NCBI GenBank assembly: GCA_018240425.1
Contig: JAFEFU010000023.1
Coordinates: forward strand, 1-64,000
From: Pseudomonadota bacterium
GTDB taxonomy: Bacteria > Pseudomonadota > Alphaproteobacteria > Rhodobacterales > Rhodobacteraceae
DNA: 64,000 bases
Direction: 5' to 3'
Position numbers and translations under genes: made by a program. Shown here in pieces: positions 36,125 to 44,456 of the stretch; the stretch's first letter is position 1; each line of letters starts with the position of its first letter. The notes below the pieces were generated by a model. The model did not search any database. It was not told the DNA's origin and was given only the letters and a program-made list of their open reading frames with translations.

Positions 36125-37111
36125 CTACAGCATCGCCGGCACCACCTGATCGGGCGGCCGGTGCCCGTCGGCGAATGTCTTGATGTTGATGATGACCTTC
36201 TCGCCCATCTCGATCCGCCCCTCGAGCGTCGCCGATCCCATGTGCGGCAGAAGGACGGCGTTCGACAGCTCGCGCAGGCGCGGGTTCACGTCGCGGCCGT
36301 GCTCGTAGACATCGAGGCCCGCGCCCGCCAGTTCGCCCGCGCGCAGCATCCGGGTCAGGGCGTTCTCGTCGATCACCTCGCCGCGCGAGGTGTTGACGAT
36401 CACCGCCGAGGGTTTCATCAGCTTCAGCCGCCGCGCGTTCATCAGATGGAAGGTCGAGGGCGTGTGCGGGCAGTTGATCGACAGGACATCGACGCGGCTG
36501 ACCATCTGGTCGAGGCTTTCCCACCAGGTCGCGCCGAGGTCTGCCTCGGTCTCGGGGCGCAGGCGCCGGCGGTTGTGGTAGTGGACCTGCATCCCGAAGA
36601 CGGCCGCCCGCCGCGCCAGCGCCTGGCCGATGCGGCCCATCCCGAGGATGCCCAGCCGCTTTCCCCCGACCCGCCCGCCCAGAAAGGCGGTCGGCGCCCA
36701 GCCCTGCCACCTGTCGGCCTGCATGACCTGCATTCCCTCGGGGATGCGGCGGATCACGGCGAGGATCAGCGCCATCGTCATGTCGGCGGTATCCTCGGTC
36801 AGGACGCCAGGCGTGTTCGACACCAGGATTCCGCGCTGGCGGGCGGTCGCCACGTCGATGTTGTCGAAGCCCGCGCCATAGTTGGCGATGAGTTTCAGCC
36901 GCTGGCCGGCCTGCGCCAGAAGATTCGCGTCGATCTGGTCGGTGATCGTCGGCACCAGGACATCGGCCCGGCGCATCGCGGCGGCCAGTTCCTCGCGCGT
37001 CATCGGTGCGTCGGCGGGGCTCAGCTCGACCTCGAAAAGCTCCTTCATCCGGGCCTCGACCACTTCGGGAAGGCGGCGGGTGACTACCACGGTCAGCCTT
37101 TGGGTCGTCAT
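36125..37111 (-). CDS. D-isomer-specific 2-hydroxyacid dehydrogenase (glyoxylate/hydroxypyruvate reductase-like)
   Basis: A 328-residue NAD(P)-dependent dehydrogenase. It shows ANYGAGFDNIDVATARQRGI near the N-domain active site, the nucleotide fold LGILGMGRIGQALARRAAVF, the catalytic Arg in VNTSRGEVIDENAL, Glu in the LDVYEHG region and the catalytic His in VLLPHMGSATLEGR. This profile fits glyoxylate reductase / hydroxypyruvate reductase, though formate and phosphoglycerate dehydrogenases are relatives. GAGGAG lies a few bases before the ATG at 37109-37111. The frame is open far upstream but that region overlaps other genes. Divergent from the SH3 gene. Confidence 0.92.
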   Translation of the reverse strand: MTTQRLTVVVTRRLPEVVEARMKELFEVELSPADAPMTREELAAAMRRADVLVPTITDQIDANLLAQAGQRLKLIANYGAGFDNIDVATARQRGILVSNTPGVLTEDTADMTMALILAVIRRIPEGMQVMQADRWQGWAPTAFLGGRVGGKRLGILGMGRIGQALARRAAVFGMQVHYHNRRRLRPETEADLGATWWESLDQMVSRVDVLSINCPHTPSTFHLMNARRLKLMKPSAVIVNTSRGEVIDENALTRMLRAGELAGAGLDVYEHGRDVNPRLRELSNAVLLPHMGSATLEGRIEMGEKVIINIKTFADGHRPPDQVVPAML

Positions 37112-37210
37112 CGGCGGCTCCTCTCTTTCGCGGTCGCGTCCTTGCTGGCAAAGTGCACAGCAAAGCGATAAGCCACAAGTCCGAAAGCGTGGCCGAGGAC
37201 GGGGCCAAGG

Positions 37211-37765
37211 ATGGGACGGGCAGGGATGCGGAGAGGATGGGCGGCGGGACTGGTCCTTGGTCTGGCGGTGGCGGGGATGCTGCCGGCGGCGGGGCAGGAG
37301 CTTGAGAACGGCGGCAGCGGCCAGGCGATCCTGCCCGGCCACGGCGCCTCGACCAACCTGCCGGTGCCGCGCTTCGTGTCGCTGAAGTCCGAGATCGGCA
37401 ATGTCCGTCGCGGCCCCAGTCTTGAACACCGGGTGGACTGGGTCTTCCACCACCGCGACCTGCCCTTGAAGATCACCGCCGAGTTCGAGCACTGGCGGCG
37501 GGTCGAGGACAACGAGGGGCAGGGCGGCTGGATCTATTACACGATGCTGTCGGGGATCAGGACGGTTCTCGTGACCGAGGCCCGCGCCGAGTTGCACCGC
37601 GGCCCCGAGGCGCGCACCCAGGTGGTCGCGATCGCCGACGAGGGCGTGATCGGCAAGCTGGGCGCCTGCACCCGCGACTGGTGCGAGATCAGCGCCGGGG
37701 GCCAGGACGGCTGGCTGATGAAAAGCCAGATCTGGGGGGTTGATCCCGACGAGGTCCGCAATTAG
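37211..37765 (+). CDS. Exported bacterial SH3-domain protein
   Basis: A 184-residue protein with a signal peptide (RRGWAAGLVLGLAVAGMLPA, cleavage near AAG-QE) and two SH3-like (SH3_4/DUF1058) repeats. The first is RFVSLKSEIGNVRRGPSLEH with a WR...GWIYYTMLSG end; the second begins RAELHRGPEARTQVVAIADE with WCEISAGGQDGWLMKSQIWG. The NVRRGPS and GWI/GWL pairs are typical of these domains. They often bind peptidoglycan or proteins in the periplasm. A second ATG at 37226 could be the true start. Function otherwise unknown. Confidence 0.85.
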   Translation: MGRAGMRRGWAAGLVLGLAVAGMLPAAGQELENGGSGQAILPGHGASTNLPVPRFVSLKSEIGNVRRGPSLEHRVDWVFHHRDLPLKITAEFEHWRRVEDNEGQGGWIYYTMLSGIRTVLVTEARAELHRGPEARTQVVAIADEGVIGKLGACTRDWCEISAGGQDGWLMKSQIWGVDPDEVRN

Positions 37766-37819
37766 GTCGGCCTTCCCAACGGACATTTCCGGCGGCGGGA
37801 TCGCGGGGCATGAGGCGCC

Positions 37820-38734
37820 ATGACAGCCACTGAAAAGACGGGCGCCGGAAACAGGATGTCCGGCAAGACCGGGATGAACCTGTCGGCGGGCCTGGCCTCG
37901 GTCGCGGTCGCCACCCTCCTTGTTACGCTGAAGCTCTGGGCGCTCGGCACCACGGCGTCTCTCTCGGTCGCGGCCTCGCTGGCCGACAGCGCGCTCGACC
38001 TGATGATGTCGCTTGGCGGCTTGATGGCCATCCTCTATGCCGCCCGCCCCGCCGACGAGGACCATGCCTTCGGACATACCTCGGTCGAGGATCTGGCGGC
38101 GCTGGCGCAATCGGTCTTCGTCGCCATCTCGGGCGTGGTGATCGGCTGGACCGCGCTTGACCGCCTGGTGCAGGCCGCGCCTCCGCGGCTTCAGTCCGAG
38201 GGCGGCGGGATGCTGGTGATGGGCTTTTCCATCTTCGTCACCATCGCGCTTGTCCTCTGGCAGCGGCGGGTGGCGCGCCGGACCGGCAGCCGGGTCGTGG
38301 CCGCCGACAGCATGCACTACATGTCCGACCTCCTGCCCAACGTCGGCGCGATCGCGGCCCTGTGGATGTCGCACCAGTTCGGCATCGGCCAGATCGACAG
38401 CATCGTGGCGCTGGCCGCCGCGGTCATGCTGGTGTTCGGCGCCTCGCGCATCGGCAAGGGGGCCTGGGACGCGCTGATGGACCGCCGCGCCGATCCGGCG
38501 ATCGTCGACGGCATCGCCCGCATCGCCCGGGACTGGCCGGGGGTGCGCGGCTTTCACGATCTCAAGACCCGCACGGCCGGCAGCCGCGTGTTCGTGAACC
38601 TGCATATCGAACTGGACGGCGACCAGAGCCTGCGCGAGGCCCATGCGATCGGCGCCAGCCTGCGCCGGCGGATCATCGAGACCTATCCGCAATGCGACGT
38701 GATCATCCACAAGGACGTGGCCAACGAGACCTGA
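37820..38734 (+). CDS. Cation diffusion facilitator family transporter (FieF-like)
   Basis: A 304-residue metal exporter with six predicted spans. The CDF signature metal sites are seen in SLADSALDLMMSLGGLMAIL (S-x-x-D-S-x-x-D, span 2) and SMHYMSDLLPNVGAIAALWM (H-x-x-x-D, span 5), with DEDHAFGHTSVEDLAALAQS between. A C-terminal cytoplasmic domain (GVRGFHDLKTRTAGSRVFVN, then HIEL) is the usual regulatory zinc-binding fold. The DxxxD / HxxxD arrangement fits zinc/iron carriers of the FieF type. It lies 54 bases after the SH3 gene and is convergent with the importer 2 binding protein, with a bidirectional terminator between. Confidence 0.93.
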   Translation: MTATEKTGAGNRMSGKTGMNLSAGLASVAVATLLVTLKLWALGTTASLSVAASLADSALDLMMSLGGLMAILYAARPADEDHAFGHTSVEDLAALAQSVFVAISGVVIGWTALDRLVQAAPPRLQSEGGGMLVMGFSIFVTIALVLWQRRVARRTGSRVVAADSMHYMSDLLPNVGAIAALWMSHQFGIGQIDSIVALAAAVMLVFGASRIGKGAWDALMDRRADPAIVDGIARIARDWPGVRGFHDLKTRTAGSRVFVNLHIELDGDQSLREAHAIGASLRRRIIETYPQCDVIIHKDVANET

Positions 38735-38748
38735 AGCCCGCGCGCAGC

Positions 38749-38776
38749 AAAAAGGCCCCGCCGGGGCGGGGCCTTT
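38749..38776. terminator. Bidirectional rho-independent terminator
   Basis: AAAGGCCCCG (38751-38760) pairs with CGGGGCCTTT (38767-38776) around a CCGGGG loop, with an A-run on the left and T-run on the right. It lies between the stops of the convergent CDF transporter and importer 2 binding-protein genes. Confidence 0.85.
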
Positions 38777-38799
38777 GCCGTCGGTAATGCCTCGGCGGA

Positions 38800-39882
38800 T
38801 CAGGACGGGATCGCGCCCTTGATCCCCTCGACGTAGAAGTTCAGCCCCAGCAGGGTGCCGTCGTCGGGCTTCTCGCCCTCTTTCACCCAGACCGATCCGT
38901 CCTGCTTGTTCAGCGGCCCCTGGAACGGGTGATAGGAGCCATCGGCGATCGAATCGCGGATCTTCTCTGCCTCGGCCTTCACGTCCGGGGGCACGGCGTC
39001 GGAGATCTCGCCGATCACCACCATCTTCTCCTTGATCCCATACCAGATGTTCTGGGTCTTCCAGGTGCCGTCGACGATCGCCTTGATCCGTTCCTCGTAG
39101 TAGGGCGCCCAGTTGTCGATGATTGACGACAGGCGCGGCTTCGGCGCGAACTCGGCCATGTCGGCGGACTGGCCGAACCCGTAGGCGCCGGCGGTCTTCA
39201 GCGTGGCCAGGGGCGCGGTGGAATCGGTGTGCGACAGCACCACGTCGCAACCCTGGTCGAGAAGCGCCTTGGTGGCGTCGGCTTCCTTGGCCGGATCGAA
39301 CCAGGCCGAGATCCAGACGACCGAGATCTCCACCTTCGGATTGGCCTTGTGGGCGTGGATGTAGGACGAGTTGATGCCCTGGATGACCTCAGGGATCGGG
39401 AACGAGCCGATATAGCCGATCTTGTTGGTCTTGGTCATCTTGCCGGCGATATGGCCGCAGACCGCGCGTCCCTCGTAGAAGCGCGCGTTGTAGGTGGCCG
39501 AGTTGGCGCTCGACTTGTAGCCGGTCGCGTGCTCGAACATCACCTTGGGGAACTTGGCCGCGACGTTCTGCACCGCGTCCATGTAGCCGAACGAGGTGGC
39601 GAAGATCAGGCCAGCGCCCGACAGGGCCATCTGGCTCATGACCCTTTCGGCGTCGGCACCCTCGGGCACGCTTTCCTGCACCACGATCTCGACCGCGTCG
39701 CCGAATTTCTCCTCGGCCTTCTTGATCGCCTCGTAATGGTGCTGGCTCCAGCCGTTGTCGTTCTTCGGGCCGACCAGGATGAAGCCCACCTTGGGCTTGC
39801 CGGCGGCAAGGACCGCCTTCGGACCCAGGGCCAGCGACAGGCCGAGCGCCGCGCCACCCTTCAGGACATTTCTTCTTTCCAT
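38800..39882 (-). CDS. BMP family ABC transporter substrate-binding protein (importer 2, Tat-type signal)
   Basis: A 360-residue binding protein of the BMP/PnrA-like family. The leader MERRNVLKGGAALGLSLALG has a twin-arginine R-R-x-x-L-K pattern, so export by the Tat route is likely, unlike importer 1. The mature part has VGFILVGPKNDNGWSQHHYE with the D-N-G-W version of the ligand motif found in the Med/BMP subfamily annotated for purine uptake. It is the last gene of the xdhABC-importer cluster, 54 bases after the second permease. Given the context, the ligand is most likely a purine such as hypoxanthine, xanthine or a nucleoside. Confidence 0.92.
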   Translation of the reverse strand: MERRNVLKGGAALGLSLALGPKAVLAAGKPKVGFILVGPKNDNGWSQHHYEAIKKAEEKFGDAVEIVVQESVPEGADAERVMSQMALSGAGLIFATSFGYMDAVQNVAAKFPKVMFEHATGYKSSANSATYNARFYEGRAVCGHIAGKMTKTNKIGYIGSFPIPEVIQGINSSYIHAHKANPKVEISVVWISAWFDPAKEADATKALLDQGCDVVLSHTDSTAPLATLKTAGAYGFGQSADMAEFAPKPRLSSIIDNWAPYYEERIKAIVDGTWKTQNIWYGIKEKMVVIGEISDAVPPDVKAEAEKIRDSIADGSYHPFQGPLNKQDGSVWVKEGEKPDDGTLLGLNFYVEGIKGAIPS

Positions 39883-39936
39883 TCCATCCTCCTGTTGACG
39901 GGGCAGTCTCCGCCCCTTTGGTTCGCCGCCGCGCCC

Positions 39937-40869
39937 CTAGCGAGTCGCGTGGAAATTCTGGCCCAGCGATGCGGGCGCGTTCAGCGCCGCCCTTCCCTTG
40001 CCGGACGACATGATGACCAGCACCAGAATGGTTATCAGATAGGGGGCCATCGACAAGTATTGAACCGGGATCGCCGAGCCTGCCGCCTGCATGTTCAGCT
40101 GCAGGACCGTGATGCCGCCAAAGAGGTAGGATCCCAGCATCACACGCCAGGGCCGCCAGCTGGCGAAGACCACGATCGCCAGCGCGATCCAGCCTGCGCC
40201 CGCCGTGATCCCGTCGGTCCATTGCGGCACCCGGACCAGGCTGACATAGGCGCCGCCCATCCCGGCCATCGCACCGCCGAACATGATCGCGCCCAGCCGG
40301 ATGCGGCGCACGTTGTAGCCCAGCGAATGGGCGGCATCGTGGTTTTCGCCGACCGCGCGCAGGATCAGCCCCAGCCGCGTCGCCTTCAGCGCCCACCAGA
40401 CGATGGCGATGATGAGGATCGAGAAATAGACCACCCAGTCATGGCCGAAGAGGATCGGCCCGACGACCGGCAGGTCGGCCAGCGGCCCGAACGGCACCTT
40501 GCCGGTGACGGGTGGCTTCATGCCGACGTAGTTCTGCCCCAGGAGGGACGACAGCCCCAGGCCGAACAGGGTCAGCGCCAGGCCGGTCGCCACCTGGTTG
40601 GCGAGAAGCGTCTGGGTCAGGACCGCGAAGATCAGGCTGAGGACCGCCCCGCCGACCGCGCCGCCGAGGAAGCCCAGGAAGGGGCTGCCGGTCTCGACCG
40701 CGGCGATGAAGCCGCAGACCGCGCCGATGATCATCATCCCCTCGACCCCGAGGTTCAGGACGCCCGCGCGCTCGACCACCAGCTCGCCGATCGCGGCCAG
40801 CATGATCGGCACCGAGGCGACCATCAGCGCCGCGATCAGCACCACGAAGTTCAGACTGGTAAAATCCAT
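39937..40869 (-). CDS. BMP-type ABC transporter permease (second permease, importer 2)
   Basis: A 310-residue permease of the BPD_transp_2 family with about eight spans. IGELVVERAGVLNLGVEGMM near residue 27 is the classic E-R-A-G-V-L-N-L-G-x-E-G motif. The C-terminal half includes GLILRAVGENHDAAHSLGYN, also conserved. The start overlaps the preceding permease stop by one base. It corresponds to the permease at 1078-2043 in importer 1, but the two are clearly diverged, so this is an old paralogue or independent acquisition, not a recent duplication. Confidence 0.93.
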   Translation of the reverse strand: MDFTSLNFVVLIAALMVASVPIMLAAIGELVVERAGVLNLGVEGMMIIGAVCGFIAAVETGSPFLGFLGGAVGGAVLSLIFAVLTQTLLANQVATGLALTLFGLGLSSLLGQNYVGMKPPVTGKVPFGPLADLPVVGPILFGHDWVVYFSILIIAIVWWALKATRLGLILRAVGENHDAAHSLGYNVRRIRLGAIMFGGAMAGMGGAYVSLVRVPQWTDGITAGAGWIALAIVVFASWRPWRVMLGSYLFGGITVLQLNMQAAGSAIPVQYLSMAPYLITILVLVIMSSGKGRAALNAPASLGQNFHATR

Positions 40870-41954
40870 CACCTTGCCCCCCAGCCAATCAGACGCACCC
40901 GGTAGTTCGACAGAAGATCGACCGCCAGGAGGAAGAACAGAAGCATCCCCTGGAAGGCCTGGATCGCCGCGGCGGGCAGGCCCAGCATGAACTGCGCCAG
41001 CTCGCCCCCGATGTAGGTCAGCGCCATCAAGAGCCCCGCGAACAGGATGCCCAGGGGGTTCAGCCGGCCGAGGAAGGCGACGATGATCGCGGTGAACCCG
41101 TAGCCCACGCCGAAGTCGATGGTGATCTGGCCCGCGGGCCCCGTCACCTCGAACAGCCCCGCCAGCCCGGCCAGCGCCCCCGACAGGCCCATGCACAGCA
41201 CCACCAGCCGGTCGGGGTTGACCCCGGCGAAGCGCGCGGCGCGCGGCGCCTGGCCGGCCAGCTTGATCTGGAAGCCGAGGATGTGGCGTTGCAGCAGGAC
41301 ATAGGCCGCGCCGACCGCGAGGAATGCCGCCACGCCGCCCCAATGCAGGCCGGTCCCGGCGATCAGCTCGCCGTTCGCCATCGCCGGAATCTGCGCCAGG
41401 TTGCGGCTGCCGGGAAAGCCCGCGCCCTCGGGGTTCTTGAGAAAGCTCAGCGCCGCCGAGGCGAGGATCTGCTTGGCCACATAGACGAGGAGCAGCGAGA
41501 CGAGGATTTCGCTGGTGCGGAACCTGGTCTTGAGGATCGCCGGGATCATCGCCCAGATGAAGCCGCCGAACGCCCCGGCCAGCACCATCAGCGGGAAGAC
41601 CAGGCGGCTTTCGGTGGGATAGAAGGCCAGCCCGGTCGCCGCCCCGAAGATCGCGCCCATCACATACTGCCCCTCGGCGCCGATGTTCCACACGCCGGCG
41701 CGGAACCCCAGCGACAGGCCGATCGAGATCAGCACCAAGGGCGCCGCCTTGACCAGGATCTGCGGGCGCGAGTACGAGGCGACATCGCCGTTGAACAGCG
41801 GATCGAGGAAGATCAGCTTGATCGCCGCCACCGGATCCTTGCCCAGCAGGGCGAACATGATGCCGCCCGCGATCATGGTCAGGGCCACCGCCAGGAAGGG
41901 CGTGCCGTAGATCCAGAACCGCGAGGGGTTGGGCCGCTTTTCAAGCCGTAGCAT
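40869..41954 (-). CDS. BMP-type ABC transporter permease (first permease, importer 2)
   Basis: A 361-residue permease with about nine or ten spans. It begins MLRLEKRPNPSRFWIYGTPF and carries LGFRAGVWNIGAEGQYVMGA around residues 80-99, the W-N-I-G-A-E-G-Q form of the family motif, followed by IWAMIPAILKTRFRTSEILV in the loop expected to contact the ATPase. It overlaps the ATPase gene upstream by 14 bases and the second permease by one. With that permease it should form the translocation pore for the importer 2 ligand. Confidence 0.93.
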   Translation of the reverse strand: MLRLEKRPNPSRFWIYGTPFLAVALTMIAGGIMFALLGKDPVAAIKLIFLDPLFNGDVASYSRPQILVKAAPLVLISIGLSLGFRAGVWNIGAEGQYVMGAIFGAATGLAFYPTESRLVFPLMVLAGAFGGFIWAMIPAILKTRFRTSEILVSLLLVYVAKQILASAALSFLKNPEGAGFPGSRNLAQIPAMANGELIAGTGLHWGGVAAFLAVGAAYVLLQRHILGFQIKLAGQAPRAARFAGVNPDRLVVLCMGLSGALAGLAGLFEVTGPAGQITIDFGVGYGFTAIIVAFLGRLNPLGILFAGLLMALTYIGGELAQFMLGLPAAAIQAFQGMLLFFLLAVDLLSNYRVRLIGWGAR

Positions 41955-43479
41955 GGTCGTGGCCCTCCGCCGAATGCATTCCGTGCGCGCCGCCCAGCAT
42001 CAGGCCGATCCGGTCCACGGTCAGCCCCTTGGTCGGCACCGGCGCCGAGAGGCGCCCCTCGTTCAGGGCCGCGAACCGGTCCGCGACCTCGAGTATCTCG
42101 TCGATGTCCTGGCTGATGACCACCACCGCCGCCCCTGCCGCGGCGCGGTCGAGCAGCGCCTGGCGGATGAAGGCAGCCGCCGCCGCATCGACGCCCCAGG
42201 TCGGCTGGTTCACGATGATGACGGCCGGTTCCTGCATGATTTCCCGGCCGATGACGAACTTCTGCAGGTTGCCGCCCGACAGCGCCCGCGCCGCCGTCAG
42301 CACGCCCGGAGTGCGCACGTCGAAGGTCTTGATGATGTCCTCCGCAAAGATCTTCGTCTCGAGCCAGTCGATGAAGCCGTTGCGGACGAGCCGCCGGCGC
42401 ACCGCCCCGGTGAGAAAGGCGTTCTCCAGAAGGCTCATGTCGGGGGCCGCCGCATGGCCCAGACGCTCTTCCGGCCCGGTCAGAAGGCCCACGCGCCGGC
42501 GATCGTTCGGTCCCAGCTGTCCGACAGGCTGGCCCAGCACCGTGATCGCGGCGGGGGCGCTGCGCAACTCGCCCGACAGGGCCAGCAGCAGCTCGTCCTG
42601 CCCGTTGCCGGCCACCCCGCCGATGCCCAGCACCTCGCCCTTGCGCACGCTGAGCGAGATGTCCTTCAGGCTGGTGCCGAACGGGTTCAGCGACCTGACC
42701 GACAGGCCCTTGATCTCCAGCGCCACCTCGCCAGTCTCGATCTTGGCGCGCTCGGGCGGAGTCAGGGTGGTGCCGACCATCAGCTCGGCCAGTTCCCGCG
42801 CCGTCTTTTCGCGCGGGTTGCAGCTTCCCACCACCTTGCCGCGCCGCAGGATCGTCGCGCCGTCGCACAGGGTGCGGATTTCTTCAAGCTTGTGGCTGAT
42901 GTAGAGGATCGAGGTGCCCTCGGACGCGAGCTTCCTCAAGGTGTCGAACAGGATGTTCACCTCCTGCGGGGTCAGCACGCTGGTCGGCTCGTCCATGATG
43001 AGAAGCTTCGGATCCTGCAGGAGGCAGCGGATGATCTCGACCCGCTGGCGTTCGCCCGCCGACAGATCCCCCACCAGCCGCGCCGGATCGAGGGGCAGGC
43101 CATAGCCTTCGCTGACGTCGCGGATCTTCGCCGCCAGTTCGCGCTGCGGCGGCGGGTTGTCCATGCCCAGGGCCACGTTCTCGGCCACGTTCAGGGCGTC
43201 GAACAGGCTGAAGTGCTGGAACACCATCGCCACGCCGCGCGCCCGCGCCTCGCGCGGGGCGGCGGGGGCAAAGGGCGCACCGCCGAGTGTCATCTGCCCC
43301 TCGTCAGGCCTGACCAGCCCGTAGATCATCTTCACCAGTGTCGATTTTCCGGCGCCGTTCTCGCCCAGCAGCGCATGGACCTCGCCCGCGCCGATGGTGA
43401 AACCGACATTCTCGTTCGCCTTGACGCCGGGATAGGATTTGGAAATCCCCTCCAGCGCCAGCAATGTCTGCCGCGTCAT
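41941..43479 (-). CDS. BMP-type ABC transporter ATP-binding protein with two fused ATPase domains (importer 2)
   Basis: A 512-residue protein with two fused ABC ATPase domains. The N-half has Walker [10 protein letters not shown] near residue 38, signature LSAGERQRVEI and Walker B LLIMDEPTSVLTPQE; the C-half keeps LSGGNLQKFVIGREI with the degenerate GVAGNGQDELLLALSG and VIIVNQPTWGVDAAAAAF. The ATG at 43477-43479 overlaps the xdhC stop by four bases, which ties the importer to the xanthine dehydrogenase genes at the translational level. It energises the two permeases downstream. Confidence 0.94.
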   Translation of the reverse strand: MTRQTLLALEGISKSYPGVKANENVGFTIGAGEVHALLGENGAGKSTLVKMIYGLVRPDEGQMTLGGAPFAPAAPREARARGVAMVFQHFSLFDALNVAENVALGMDNPPPQRELAAKIRDVSEGYGLPLDPARLVGDLSAGERQRVEIIRCLLQDPKLLIMDEPTSVLTPQEVNILFDTLRKLASEGTSILYISHKLEEIRTLCDGATILRRGKVVGSCNPREKTARELAELMVGTTLTPPERAKIETGEVALEIKGLSVRSLNPFGTSLKDISLSVRKGEVLGIGGVAGNGQDELLLALSGELRSAPAAITVLGQPVGQLGPNDRRRVGLLTGPEERLGHAAAPDMSLLENAFLTGAVRRRLVRNGFIDWLETKIFAEDIIKTFDVRTPGVLTAARALSGGNLQKFVIGREIMQEPAVIIVNQPTWGVDAAAAAFIRQALLDRAAAGAAVVVISQDIDEILEVADRFAALNEGRLSAPVPTKGLTVDRIGLMLGGAHGMHSAEGHDHATA

Positions 43480-44456
43480 CCCCTCTGTCCCCCTGTGGTC
43501 CTGTCGTCGGCCGGGTCGTGCATGGCGTCCCGGTCCTGCATGGATTCCAATAGCTTGGCCGCCACTCCTATGGCAATCGCCTGCGGGTGCTTGCCAAAGG
43601 CCGGCTCGCCGATCGGGCAGACGATGCGCGCGATCCGCTCGGGCGGGTGGCCGAGCGCGGACAGCCGCGACCGGAACCGCGCCCATTTGGTCGCCGAGCC
43701 GATCAGTCCGAGCGAGCCGAACCCGTGGCCCAGAAGCCGGTGGCACAGTTCCAGATCGAGCGCATGGCTGAAGGTCAGGACCAGATGGTCGGCCCCGCGC
43801 GGCGCCAGCCCCACCAGATCGGCGGGATTGGCCGCGACCAGCTGCGTCACGCCCTCGGGCAACATCTCGGGAAACCGGCTTTCGTCGGTGTCCGCCCAGC
43901 TGATGTGCCACTCGGGCAGCGGCGCCAGCACCGGAACGATCGCCCGCCCGACATGGCCCGCGCCCCAGACCCACAGGTCGCGGCGGTGTGCGCGGATCGG
44001 CTCGACCAACCAGCCCGCCACCAGCCGCGTCCCCGGCACCTGGCCCTCGGCCCGCGCCCGCGCCACCAGCCGCGCCACCGCCAGGGGCATTTCGGTCGCG
44101 TCCCGGCCGGGCAGCGGCCGCGCCACCACTGGCCCCGCGAGCCCGGCCAGCGCCGCACGGTCCCAGACCTCGGACAGAAGCGTGACCGCCCCGCCGCAGC
44201 ACTGGTTCAGCGCCGGCCCCAGGGGCAGCCGGTCGGTCCGCGCCGCCCCGCCCCCGGCCAGCATCGCCCGCGCCGTCGCCGTGGCCTGCCATTCCAGCGC
44301 CCCGCCGCCGACGGTGCCCTCCTGCCCATCCACCCAGACGCACATCGCCGCCCCCGCCTCGCGCGGGGCCGATCCGGCGACATCGGCGACGACGACGCGC
44401 ACCACCCGTCCGTGCGCCGCTACCAGCCGCTCAAGCCCTTCGCGATCAAAGCCCAT
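43476..44456 (-). CDS. xdhC: Xanthine dehydrogenase accessory protein XdhC
   Basis: A 326-residue molybdenum-cofactor chaperone. The N-terminal XdhC/CoxI domain shows VVVADVAGSAPREAGAAMCV and ALNQCCGGAVTLLSE, where the paired cysteines are conserved; the C-terminal Rossmann domain has DLWVWGAGHVGRAIVPVLA and FGSLGLIGSATKWARFRSRL. In Rhodobacter capsulatus XdhC binds Moco, promotes sulfuration of it and inserts it into XdhB. It overlaps xdhB upstream by 11 bases and the importer ATPase downstream by four, as part of the same transcript. Confidence 0.95.
   Translation of the reverse strand: MGFDREGLERLVAAHGRVVRVVVADVAGSAPREAGAAMCVWVDGQEGTVGGGALEWQATATARAMLAGGGAARTDRLPLGPALNQCCGGAVTLLSEVWDRAALAGLAGPVVARPLPGRDATEMPLAVARLVARARAEGQVPGTRLVAGWLVEPIRAHRRDLWVWGAGHVGRAIVPVLAPLPEWHISWADTDESRFPEMLPEGVTQLVAANPADLVGLAPRGADHLVLTFSHALDLELCHRLLGHGFGSLGLIGSATKWARFRSRLSALGHPPERIARIVCPIGEPAFGKHPQAIAIGVAAKLLESMQDRDAMHDPADDRTTGGQRG

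Noticed and set aside
36125..39250. A continuous frame extending the 2-hydroxyacid dehydrogenase to over 1000 residues
   Set aside because: Only the last 328 residues match the family; the rest runs antisense to the SH3 and CDF genes and into the importer binding protein. A good ribosome site precedes the ATG at 37111.
1078..43479. The two BMP-type importers as a recent duplication
   Set aside because: Corresponding proteins differ widely in sequence and gene order, and the DNA shows no extended similarity. They are old paralogues or independent acquisitions.
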